Shown here one piece after another: positions 1-10,417 of a stretch of DNA of 64,000 nt. The stretch is taken from positions 4,949,982-5,013,981 of the forward strand of contig JAOANR010000002.1 of the NCBI GenBank assembly GCA_030278955.1, in the 5' to 3' direction. The notes below the pieces were generated by a model. That model worked only from the letters and a program-made list of their open reading frames with translations, searched no databases and had not been told where the DNA came from. Source of the DNA: Hygrophila difformis (lineage: Eukaryota > Streptophyta > Magnoliopsida > Lamiales > Acanthaceae). A program made the translations under genes and the position numbers. Each line of letters begins with the position of its first letter. Position 1 is the first letter of the stretch.

Positions 1-574
1 TAAAAGTTTATAGTATTATAAACAGTAGTATAAAAATTAAACTGAGTGGCATATTTAAAAATCGAGAAAGTAATGTACATCACAACTATGAATGAAGGAA
101 GCACTTGTATTCTCAAAATGGCGTGAAATAGATTCCTCAACAATCAAGGATCCATTTTGCACGTCCAACCTTTAATTGTAGAGTTTTTCATAGTTGCAAT
201 TCGCAGCTAAAGCTTTAAAACTATAGCTCCCACAGCTAGACTTTTAATCGTAGAGCTTTTCATAGTTACAATTCACAGCTAAAGCTTTTAAAAATTAGTG
301 TGTAGAACAAAATATTATTTTGAAATAAAAGCTAAAACTCCTCAAATGTTCCATAAGCTTCCAGAAGTGGTAGAATGAACCCTAAACAACCCTAAACAAA
401 TGCGACATAAAACACTGCTCTACTTTCCTGTTTGAAATTTTCATTGTACTCTCTGCGACTGGTAATAGTAGTACAGTATTATCACACTCAACCCTCCCTC
501 CGCCGCGCCGCCGCCAACACATTTTTCGCATTCTACACCCCCTTTCTTCAATCCACACTCTCTCGTTCTCCGAT
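1..574. other. Upstream flank and promoter region of homoserine kinase gene
   Basis: No gene is seen here. The stretch is AT-rich and contains a pair of short direct repeats (listed separately). The last 90 bases are C/T-rich, as expected for the 5' untranslated leader of the gene that starts at 575. I did not find a TATA box I would defend. Confidence 0.5.
170..289. repeat. Direct repeat, two copies of about 47 bp
   Basis: Bases 170-216 and 241-289 are near-identical. Both run from TTTAAT(T/C)GTAGAG through TTTTCATAGTT to CAGCTAAAGCTTT, with start-to-start spacing of about 71 bp. They lie about 290 bp upstream of the homoserine kinase start codon. No function is evident; a decayed MITE or local duplication would look the same. 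Confidence 0.6.
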
Positions 575-1708
575 ATGGCCGCCGCCGCCGCCTCCTGCTT
601 CCGCTTGAACCTACACTCCATCTCTCCCTCTACCACATCCGCCTCCACATCGCCCTCCAAATCACCCACCAACTTGAGGTTCAATCTGTCCACCTCTGCT
701 GTTTCGTCCTCCACATATTCCAAGACCACCGAGCCACAGCCCGTGTTCTCCTCCGTCAAGACTTTCGCTCCGGCCACAGTGGCCAATCTAGGCCCGGGAT
801 TTGATTTCCTCGGGTGTGCCGTCGACGGGATCGGCGACCACGTGAACCTCCAAATTGATCCGACCGTCCGCCCTGGGGAGGTTTCAATCTCAAACATTTC
901 CGGCGCGGGTTCCAAGCTCAGTAAGAATCCCCTGTTCAACTGCGCTGGAATCGCCGCCATAGCCGTCATGAAGATGCTCGGCATTCGATCAGTCGGCCTC
1001 TCAATTTCACTCGAGAAAGGCCTCCCTCTCGGCAGCGGTCTCGGATCAAGCGCCGCCAGCGCAGCGGCGGCCGCCGTCGCTGTGAACGAATTGTTCGGCG
1101 CGCCTCTTTCCCCGTCGGACTTGGTCCTGGCGGGACTCGAATCGGAGGCGAAGGTCTCCGGCTACCACGCGGATAATGTGGCGCCGTCCATCCTCGGTGG
1201 CTTCGTCCTTGTCCGCAGCTACGATCCATTGGAGTTGATGCAATTGAAATTCCCCCACGAGCAGAACCTCTTCTTCATCCTGGTGAACCCCGAATTCGAA
1301 GCTCCTACCAAAAAGATGAGGGCGGCGCTGCCGCTGGAGATCACCATGTCTCACCACGTCTGGAATTGCAGCCAGGCGGGGGCATTGGTAGCGTCCGTCT
1401 TGCAGGGGGACATCATTGGATTGGGCAAAGCGCTTTCATCGGACAAGATAGTGGAGCCAAGGAGGGCTCCATTGATTCCAGGCATGGCTGCAGTCAAGAA
1501 TGCTGCAATTTCAGCAGGGGCGTTTGGATGCACGATAAGTGGTGCAGGGCCGACAGTGGTGGCGGTGACGGAGAGCGAGGAGAAGGGCGTGGAAATTGGG
1601 GAGAAAATGGTGGAGGCATTCATGAAAGAAGGAAATTTGAAGGCTGTGGCAATGGTGAAGCAGCTGGATAGAGTTGGAGCAAGGCTTGTCAGCAAGGTTC
1701 CTAGATAA
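575..1708 (+). CDS. HSK: Homoserine kinase, plastid-targeted, intronless
   Basis: This is a GHMP-family kinase that phosphorylates homoserine to O-phosphohomoserine, the branch-point substrate for threonine and methionine synthesis in plastids. The 377-residue ORF starts at the ATG at 575. Residues 1 to about 58 are rich in Ser, Thr and Ala and poor in acidic residues, as in a chloroplast transit peptide. The mature enzyme begins near VKTFAPATVANLGPGFD (61-77), typical of the family N-terminus. The ATP phosphate-binding loop PLGSGLGSSAAS is at 151-162, the GYHADNVAPS segment at 196-205, and the C-terminal GHMP motif GCTISGAGPTVV at 318-329. Length and single-exon structure fit plant homoserine kinases. 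All motifs are intact, so the gene is probably functional. The upstream neighbour is outside the window; the downstream neighbours are pseudogenes. Confidence 0.95.
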   Translation: MAAAAASCFRLNLHSISPSTTSASTSPSKSPTNLRFNLSTSAVSSSTYSKTTEPQPVFSSVKTFAPATVANLGPGFDFLGCAVDGIGDHVNLQIDPTVRPGEVSISNISGAGSKLSKNPLFNCAGIAAIAVMKMLGIRSVGLSISLEKGLPLGSGLGSSAASAAAAAVAVNELFGAPLSPSDLVLAGLESEAKVSGYHADNVAPSILGGFVLVRSYDPLELMQLKFPHEQNLFFILVNPEFEAPTKKMRAALPLEITMSHHVWNCSQAGALVASVLQGDIIGLGKALSSDKIVEPRRAPLIPGMAAVKNAAISAGAFGCTISGAGPTVVAVTESEEKGVEIGEKMVEAFMKEGNLKAVAMVKQLDRVGARLVSKVPR

Positions 1709-1904
1709 GTGAGTGATATATTCCCGTCCTGTGAATGACCAATTGGTGTTCGGAGGTGCAAGATAAGATGATGCTTGTTTTTCTAGTTCTGGTTTCTTGC
1801 AGTACATTGATCTTGTTTGCCATTGGAAGTTTAGATTGTCTTACCTGTTGTAGAGTTAATGAAGCAATGAGGACTATTTATGGCTTTTGCAAATGATGCA
1901 GTTG

Positions 1905-1910
1905 AATAAA
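1905..1910 (+). terminator. Candidate polyadenylation signal AATAAA of HSK
   Basis: AATAAA occurs 197 bases after the HSK stop codon, in a T-rich and TTGT-rich 3' region typical of plant 3' ends. The placement is reasonable, but plant signals are loose and other hexamers could serve. Confidence 0.4.
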
Positions 1911-2578
1911 ACTTGTGCCAGTTTTCTTGAAGTGCCATTTGTGTTGTCAACTATGAATGTTATGTTCATATTTATGCTCAATGATTATAGGGGTCTTGGT
2001 TTCCTCTGTGTATGGTACTGTTTGTGCTGTGTTAACCATTTAGTTTTGGCTGTGTTTATAAGCTCTTCAAAATATGATATGAAACGTCTGCTTATGAGCC
2101 AATTCAATGTTTGACAGCATAAACCTGGCCATGTACCAAATTTGGTGGAATGCAATGCTTTTAAACACAACAATTGTCTTGCAAACACGATTCAATGTAT
2201 ACCCTGCATTCTTATATTGTACTTACTTCATTAAACTCTTGAATGGATATGTTCTATGCCAACGTTTGGATCAAATATTTTGCGTCAAGCCAAGCTTGTA
2301 AAAACCATACTTGGAATTAACTTAAGTGGGTACAATACAATGGCAGTTTGGTGTACGAGATACATTTTGGTGAATCTGCATCGCATTGACTGTGGGGGAA
2401 CTGGGAAGAGGAATAGCCTGCCCACAGCACGCCATAGAGCCCACATTTTGCCTCATCTTATTTTGAAATAGCCAAAAATAATGTTACACTCGACAATCTG
2501 TTAGAAATTTCATTCAGATGCTTCATAAATCTCTCACTTTCTTAGATTCAAATTGAAGCTTATATTTGGTGTTGCAAG
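1911..2578. other. Intergenic, no gene recognised
   Basis: Ordinary AT-rich spacer between the HSK 3' end and the APH1-like pseudogene. Short open frames exist but none resembles a known protein. Confidence 0.5.
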
Positions 2579-2951
2579 ATGACGGTGGCGGGGATGATTG
2601 GCTATGTGCTGCTGGCTCTGGGTCGTCTCTCTCACTCTTCATCGCTGTTATGTCCCCTAAGCCCTTTCTCTTTGGTATCCTTCTTTCTAGTTTTACTACA
2701 TATCTAGTCGTAATTTAATTTATACAAACTTTGATTGTTCGCTAGTGTTGTGTAGAATATTAGTTTTAACTGAATTTGATGCTTTCTTGTTGCAGTACTT
2801 TGCTGTGGCTAATGAGTCTAATTGCGTTATCGGCAATCTGGACAGCATTTCTCCCTTTCAAAACAACGTCGTGATGGCCGTACGCGCATGTCATTTTAAT
2901 TTATGTTGCTTTCCAAGAGGGCCTACAGCTTTTCTTGTCGAGACTTTACAT
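2579..2951 (+). pseudogene. Gamma-secretase subunit APH1-like pseudogene, 5' fragment (exons 1-2)
   Basis: APH1 is a multi-pass membrane subunit of the gamma-secretase complex. The ATG at 2579 opens MTVAGMIGY, the family N-terminus. A one-base deletion near 2623-2626 then shifts the frame, after which LSLFIAVMSPKPFL and GILLSS continue the match up to 2690. The exon 1 donor reads AG|TT instead of AG|GT. Exon 2 runs from about 2796 to 2951 (acceptor TTGCAG, donor GTAAGT). It encodes TLLWLMSLIALSAIWTAFLPFKTTS and then hits TGA at 2872-2874, where the family has Trp. Reading past the stop gives PYA and FQEGL, again family-like. The later exons, with the catalytic-complex membrane segments, were not found downstream. 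The mix of retained intron and several independent lesions points to a decayed duplicate, not a processed copy. Family recognition is from memory of plant APH1 proteins. Confidence 0.8.
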
Positions 2952-4699
2952 GTAAGTGTTTTTAGCACATACAATGTATCATCATTGACGGGCAACCGTT
3001 TTATTTAGGTAATTTGATTGAAACATCAATTCTGGTAGTTATCGAAGGAGATATTACATGGTTTTACTTTGCTATTTTGATTGAAACTTCATTCGTGATT
3101 TGAAAGGTATCCGAAGTGTCGATGCACAAATCATCTGAAAATGGCTGCAAAATTCCATTTACAAATTACAATATACTTCCACCAACTTAATCTGAAATTT
3201 CAAATCAAGTGGAGCTCAAACTCCATTAAAATCATTTGACTCATTGAGCTGAGCTCGAGGATGAGAATTTGATCCTTGCTACTTGGCTTGATTCATTTAA
3301 CACCACTAGATAGAACCTCATAAAGAAAGCCTCAGATCCAAAACAAAACCCACCATGGCTGGGAGTTGTTTAATGGCCTGGCATTATTAGCCAAACTCCA
3401 GGGCTGCTACGAGATCTCATGGCAGAGATAGTGGCAGTGGAACACACTGGCTCTAGGATGTCAAAAGTAAATCCACTTAAGAGTGTTTGGTTTTCAAATC
3501 TAAATGGTAGTTGAAGATTTTTGCGTTGGTGGATGCCATGTAACAAATGAATAGTTTCTCATGTCTTAATGCATTTAGGTCAATACACTATCCAAGGAGG
3601 TTTAATAAGACAAATAAATACCTTTGGCAATTTTTACTACATTCATGTCCTGCACCGTTTGCTGTATATTATATATTTTCTATATGAATCATTGATACAA
3701 ACATCATTGTTAAGCTTTCATCCCATCACTTCCACATTTTTTTTCAGTGAGGACATGTTCTCCTGTTAGATTTGACATACATTCGAATAGGTTTAGCTGT
3801 TTATAACTCAAATGATGAAAAATTGGAAAGTCAGCACTCATCATGGACTTTGTGATGGAGACCTCATGGTTGAGGAAGCCATTCTGTCGCGGCAAGGTAA
3901 TGGTTGCCCCCTGGTTAAAAATGGGCCTGTGGTTGATGAATGGTCTCCTTGACGCTATTAGTCGGCACATACTTCTTGAGATGCCTTTGTTCAAGTCCAA
4001 GTTACATTGTCTTACCGATTTTACAGTCATTATCAAGATAATTTCCATATGGCAGTAGCAGATTTTTGGCTTCATATGGACTACATACCTAGTCTGTGAT
4101 GCCTTATTTCCATAACCAGTTTATGCACAGTGTTTGGATAAGTAGATAGCAAGACAATGACGATTGTGCCCCTGCAGGAATTGTACCTATAAACATGCAT
4201 GTTTAGAACTGCTTTTCCTAAGCACATTAGCATCTGGGAGAAGGAACCAACGTGCATTCTTTTTCTAGTTTAGTATGATGTGTGATTATTTATGTCTAAC
4301 CTTCGCATTTAGTAGTAAAAAATAAAATTCTGATGCAAGGGAGATATTTTTGTTTTTGCTTAATTTAATTTCCTTTGATTTTGTGTTAGTTTTGTGATAC
4401 ATCAATTGAAATTAGTTTTAGGTCTATGGAGCATTGAGAATGTCTGCCAAAATTCACTTGATGTTGAATTCCAAAATTCTTATATCTAGTAAGTTGTGAC
4501 TGTGATCCAATAGTTACAGCTTCTTTGCTTGTTAGCCAGCAATTTACTAGTTCTTAAGGTAATTCTTGATACAATTGTTCCTTTATTTCTAATATTTTTT
4601 CCTATAATTTCCCCTTTATTTCTAAACTCAAGCCATTTTTTGCTTGACCTGTCATTTTAAGAATTGTTTCTCAAGGATCATGATACATGATTCCAGATG
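2952..4699. other. Intergenic, no gene recognised
   Basis: About 1.7 kb of AT-rich sequence after the APH1-like fragment. I looked for later APH1 exons in all plus-strand frames and found none I would defend. No terminal repeats or RNA genes were seen. Confidence 0.45.
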
Positions 4700-5066
4700 T
4701 GTTGAGATCCCAGATATATAAGATAAGATGTGGTCCTCACATGGGTTCATGTGGTTAAGAGTAACTCCACCTATCTCCAATTGGTTTTTGGTACGAGGCT
4801 CCTATCCATGGTTTCTATATACCTAAAACCAATTGGTTTTAGCCTTTTAGGTTGAAACCTCCAATCCGTGATTTCTATAGGGTATCAGAGCAATTTCGAT
4901 ACTGGTCATGTGATTTGATTTTGCGATGAATATCATCTTGAAGGGAGGGTGTTGAGATCCCACATCAGATACGATGTCGTCCTCCCATGGGTTTATATGG
5001 TTAGGAGTAACTCCACCTATCACCAATTGGTTTTAGGTATGGGCTTCCCCATCAATGGTTTATACA
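4700..5066 (+). mobile_element. TRIM-type miniature LTR retrotransposon
   Basis: The left LTR begins TGTTGAGATCCCAGATAT at 4700. It is followed at 4881 by GGTATCAGAGC, a primer-binding site complementary to the initiator tRNA-Met 3' end. A very short interior of about 60 bp ends in the purine tract AAGGGAGGG (4941-4949). The right LTR begins TGTTGAGATCCCACATC at 4950 and ends TATACA at 5066. The LTRs share TGTGGTCCTC/GTCGTCCTC and the GTAACTCCACCTATC-CCAATTGGTTTT block. The left LTR is longer because of an extra copy of the CCAATTGGTTTTAG block (about 4823-4880). There is no coding capacity. No convincing target-site duplication was found, so the outer ends are approximate. Confidence 0.75.
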
Positions 5067-5710
5067 AAATGTTATTGCAGCTCAACATTTGGTTTTATCC
5101 TTAATCTTTGCTATCAGTGTAAAGATCCTTTAAGTCGACCTCCTGCTTCACCAGGAATACCAAGTAATTGAGTTTCTGCTTATGTTTTCTGGCCATAGGG
5201 TTTCTAAAAGAACTAAGTCTAACCATATAATAAAAACTAAAATATAATGGTTTTCTCTTAATAATTTGGTATTTTATCCCGCCTATGCTACTGTGGCCAG
5301 ATTATTCTCATGCTATTACTAAATGCCACTTATCTTGAACATACAGCGATAATAATATGAAATTGGGAGAAGATTCTGAAACTTGTTTTAAAGCGTATTT
5401 CACTTGTGTTATAAACATTATAATGTTCTTTTGCGTCTGTAGTTGATTTTTTTATTTTTTCTTAAAAAAAGATCTTTAACATTATGTTAATGCTGATGGA
5501 GAAAATTGTATTCTTATTGACACAACAATTTAGTTTGCCCTGTTTAACATTTGATTCCCCTCTTTGATGAACAATATTTAGATGAGGTGGCATTTGAAGT
5601 GAACTACTTTTCGGATGAGCAACCACTATAAAGTACACAATGGAAACAAAGATTGATCTTAGTTTTGAAATCAGATAAGGGTCTATTTCTAACCCTCGTG
5701 TTCTCATGGT
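5067..5710. other. Intergenic, no gene recognised
   Basis: AT-rich sequence between the TRIM element and the next pseudogene fragment. It could contain unrecognised intron of that pseudogene, since it directly precedes the first recognisable exon. Confidence 0.4.
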
Positions 5711-5870
5711 GCTACTTTTTCTTCATTTGAAGGTTGGTCCTGAATCTTTTGTACGAGGCCTTTTGGAAAATGCAAGCGATACTAACGTATGTTACTTTTT
5801 CTTCATTTGAAGGTTGGTCCTGGATCTTTTGTACGAGACCCTTTGGAAAAAGCAAGCGATACTACCACGT
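5711..5870 (+). repeat. 80-bp tandem duplication including an exon remnant
   Basis: CTACTTTTTCTTCATTTGAAG starts the first copy near 5712 and the second near 5792, a period of 80. Each copy includes a splice-acceptor-like T-rich tract and the VGP(E/G)SF-VR exon. The copies differ at several bases (for example GAATC/GGATC and GAGGCC/GAGACC), so the duplication is not recent. Confidence 0.85.
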
Positions 5871-5961
5871 TATTGACTCAATTATAATAGATGCAAGCTC
5901 GTGTTTGTATCATGTTACACATCTTTAACTTATTTTTCCGTTTCTTTTTTTTTTTTCCTTT

Positions 5962-5980
5962 TTGTGTGTGTGTGTGTGTA
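5962..5980. repeat. (GT)n microsatellite
   Basis: A run of about nine GT units follows a T-rich tract within an intron of the pseudogene fragment. Confidence 0.8.
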
Positions 5981-6875
5981 ATTCTAGGGTACCAAAGCTT
6001 TTCTGCAATGAGAAGTATTGTCCTACTGAACTACTTCATCCACCTGAGGATTGCAATGTGAATGTTTCATTGCCTTTTACTCCCCAGGTGATCCAATACT
6101 CAGATTCCGTGCTCTTAGGAGCATTGTTTATAAGTTTTAATATTAGTTATAGTGTATGCTACAAAATCTGTTCACTTGTTTCTCTTGTATTAATGACTTA
6201 AGCCAATTTTGTTGCACATATATGCTGAGTTGAGGATATAATCGTGGAAGGTGCAATGGAAGGTTCTGTGGTTCATTTTCATTTGGGCAGAACTGTGGTG
6301 GTGAAATCTAATGGGGTAGTAAGTTTGTCTCGGCAAGGTATGTTTTTTGCCTTTGCTGATTATGATTGAGATTACTGACTAAATAGCAAAATTGAGCCTT
6401 GTTTAAATGGTAGAGTCTAACCTCTTGCTCTTGAGCCTTGAGGTTTTAAGATCTGTTCATAGCTTCAATCATGATGGTACACTTTGCCCATAAAAAAATC
6501 TACAATTATGTTTTATTTATCACTGGACAAGAACAGAGATTCTCTAGAACAAATGCTAATTGAATTTATTACTTCTGTTAAGCATTTGATTTTCTTGGAA
6601 CATGTTTTTAAAGCCATGGAACTGATTCTTATAGGTTTAATGGAACCACTCTAACTATAATATCTCAATACTAAACTTTTAGCTTGGAATGAAACAGTTT
6701 GTATTGGTGGTTTGGGCCATGGAGAACTCTTGCCTAGTGGTCTTACGAGTGGTGTTGAACATGGCGGTAGAGGAGGTAATTCATATCATGAGGGAACATA
6801 GTTGCCTTGTGAACTTGGTAGTGGAAAGTGGAAATGAGAGTTTGCCTGGTTCAGTTGCTGGTGGCGTCGTGATTG

Positions 6876-8066
6876 GTAAACTCCAGTATATACTACTATG
6901 TTTTTCTTATAATACTGTATTTTTATTTATGCTTCAGGGTTGAAGATTTGAACATAGGCAAATGCACTGAAACTACTGTTATTTGTCTTCTGTTATGTGA
7001 TTAAATCGTTGCCCTGAATTTATGAGTATCATAATGCATTGGAATGTTGGGGGTGGAAGTTTTACTTTGTTTCACACTTCTACTCGTTCCACCGCGATTT
7101 TTCAGTTGAAGTTCATTTTGAATATGGATTTCTAGAGTATATTTTGCTATTTCATTCATACGAGAGAATATTTTATGGATCAATTGAAATCTACTCCAAT
7201 CTCACAACTTGATATTGGATCTCATGTTTTTTGGGGTCACGTCACTCCTGATCCCTTATGATGAATGCATTCAGTCATAGGGAGCCTCCAGTTGACCTTG
7301 GCTGGATTACGATTTTGCAGTCAAGAATTTGTTCCAAGAATGCAGGAGGACACACACACTAGTACTCATCAATTTGCAATCCACTCAATGGCAGATGAAA
7401 TAGGACTTCTTGATGCACAGATTTCTCCACTGTTGTCATGTTACAGACAAAGAAAGCAATGTCTCAATAACGAACCACCACCACCACGTCATCTGTCATC
7501 CCCTCACCAAGACACCAGCACAAAAAGCCCCCATTGAATTCCTCCCAGACTATTGGTTGAGCTTGTATGGACTTGTGGGATTACAACCTGTACAAGTATT
7601 AGTATTTGATTGCATGGGGACCTTATTTCCCCAGGATCGCTGCTTTTGCCTTTTAGAACAGGCGCCTGTTGTCATAATTTGATGATAATTTATTCATTCA
7701 TAATTAACGTAGTACATTCTTTAAGGGCTCCATAATCTATAGCGGGATGCGCTATCCATTGCAAACTAACCTAAAACAGAAGATAACACGACAGATTCAG
7801 TGCCACTAGCCCTCTAATGTTTTTTGCATGTAGTGTATTAAAAACTTGGGGAAGAATGAAACCCATATCCGACGACAATGAAGTCGAGGAACCCATCCAA
7901 GTTCAGAAATAAAAAACATGGAAATAAATTCAATTTGTATCAGAGAGACATGTAAAAAAGTATCAAACTCAAAACCTTTAACAAGGGAACAACTACAAGA
8001 CTAGGGCATGAGAAAGAACATGTAAATCCAACATCCAAACACCTATCCACCTATAAAATCAAATCC
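6876..8066. other. Intergenic and eS30 3' untranslated region
   Basis: No gene was recognised from 6876 to about 7700. The part nearest 8066 is presumably the 3' untranslated region of the minus-strand eS30 gene. A weak resemblance to APH1 (QLTLAG near 7290) was examined and set aside. Confidence 0.4.
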
Positions 8067-9209
<1,143 letters not shown>

Positions 9210-9319
9210 GATTGATTGATTTTTGGGGAACGCTTAGAGCCTTTGAGAGGTTCGTCGGCCGCCGCAGTGGAAATGGAGGGGGAGTTGCAGATGAGAGAAT
9301 TTGAGGAGGGCAGTTTTGC

Positions 9320-9412
9320 GATATAACTAGGGATTTTTTTTAAATGGGCTCATCTCATTGAGCCCAAGCCATTTTTTAACTTCTTGTTGGGCCTACATTT
9401 GGGCCTTTTACC
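9320..9412 (-). promoter_or_regulatory. eS30 promoter with clustered site II-type (TGGGCY) motifs
   Basis: Within 100 bp upstream of the eS30 leader are four TGGGCY motifs on either strand: ATGGGCTC near 9344, the complement GAGCCCA near 9359, TTGGGCCT near 9388 and TTGGGCCT near 9401. A TATA-like stretch lies near 9320 on the minus strand. Site II elements are known to drive ribosomal protein and other growth-linked plant genes; the role here is inferred from position. Confidence 0.6.
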
Positions 9413-9453
9413 GAATTTAAGGGAGGAACATTGCAGATTAGTACTAGGATATA

Positions 9454-9643
9454 CTCCCTCCGGCCCACTCCAAGTGTCTTGTTACTGTTGGGCACGGGAA
9501 TTAAGGTAGAGTTGGTTTGTGAGTATATGGTGGGGTCTACATAGTTGTTGGAGGGGAAAATTATTTCTATTTATAAAAAGAAAATATTTGTATTGGGACA
9601 TTCAAAAATAGTAAATAGTACGTTTCGAATGAGACGGAGGGAG
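9454..9643. mobile_element. Stowaway-like MITE (190 bp)
   Basis: Terminal inverted repeats are CTCCCTCCGGCCCACTC at the left and GAGACGGAGGGAG at the right, bounded by TA at 9452-9453 and 9644-9645. It is short, non-coding and AT-rich inside. The CTCCCTCCGTCCC end and TA target are typical of Tc1/mariner-derived Stowaway elements. Confidence 0.85.
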
Positions 9644-9960
9644 TATTAGACATTAGTACAAGTTTTCAAATGTATGGAATAGATGTATTGACACGACTTC
9701 AATCATCCATTGAAAAGTCTTATGTGCATAAATCACATCAAATAACCGAATGAGATAGTATATCCTACCCTATTGTAGAGAATAGAGACGTGTTAAGTTT
9801 TGCATTGGCTAAAAAGTAGAAATTGAAACTGTTCCTAAACAATTGTAGTGTGATCTCCCAATAAATATTATAATGATTATTATTATTATTTTTTCTTGTA
9901 CGTGTATATCAATTTTCTTAATTGCTGCACTTCATTTTATTTCTTCATTCGTAAATTATA

Positions 9961-10147
9961 CTCCATCCGTCCCATTTCAAATGTTTCATTTTCTATTTTG
10001 GTCCGTCTCACTTCAATTGTCACATTTCCTTACTTAAAAAATTTTTACTCCTTCCAACAAACATCACATCGCTTTAACACAGTAACTCATTCTACCTAAA
10101 ATACCATGTCCAAAATAAATGGGACAATACAATTGGGACGGAGGGAG
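9961..10147. mobile_element. Stowaway-like MITE (187 bp)
   Basis: The left end CTCCATCCGTCCCATTTCAA and the right end TTGGGACGGAGGGAG are inverted repeats. The left target dinucleotide TA is at 9959-9960; the right one has decayed to AA. The element lies in the interval between the eS30 promoter and the HAT1 3' end. Confidence 0.85.
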
Positions 10148-10417
10148 AAGTTTTGAAAGGGCATTATAAGAACACTGAACACCGGAGTAAGTATGGATTA
10201 TTTCGAAGAAATAAGAGTGTAATTTCTAGAATGGGCGGTAAGAACATGACATGTCCTAAACATCAGTTTCTGGGAATTAGTTGGGAAGCTCATTGATAAA
10301 ATTCACATAACAGGCGCTTTTCCAACCTCATTGAGATTGAACAGATGCTACAACTCAATTACTTCTACAGGATTCTCTCGCCGTGGGCGTTTTTCAGCAA
10401 TCAAACAGCACAAACTA

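Larger units (their letters stand above)
5711..6875 (+). pseudogene. Fragment of a glycine-rich transmembrane protein gene (At5g11700-like), decayed
   Basis: Four exon remnants match, in order, the middle of a large plant glycine-rich transmembrane protein family sometimes labelled ephrin-receptor-like. Exon a (about 5733-5785) gives VGPESFVRGLLENASDTN and is duplicated in tandem at 5813-5865. Exon b (about 5989-6087) gives VPKLFCNEKYCP, ELLHPPEDCNVNVSLPF. Exon c (about 6229-6337) gives VEDIIVEG and GSVVHFHLGRTVVV, with donor G|GTATGT. Exon d (about 6682-6875) gives GGLGHGELLPSGLTSGVEHG, LPCELGSG and SGNESLPGSVAGGVVI, with donor G|GTAAAC. Exon d has an in-frame TAG after HEGT and a frameshift within LPCELGSG. 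Introns are kept, so this is a genomic fragment and not a retrocopy. I did not find earlier or later exons. The protein's function is not established; the assignment rests on recalled family motifs. Confidence 0.7.

Noticed and set aside
382..984. Long minus-strand open frame across the HSK start
   Set aside because: Antisense to a clear homoserine kinase gene with G/C-rich third positions; no protein-like features of its own.
2521..2580. Helitron or MULE end near the captured gene fragments
   Set aside because: No CTRR hairpin end, TC start or long inverted repeat was found around 2.5 or 7 kb.
7265..7682. Possible later APH1 exon (QLTLAG) or other small gene
   Set aside because: The resemblance is six residues, with no splice context or continuation in any frame.
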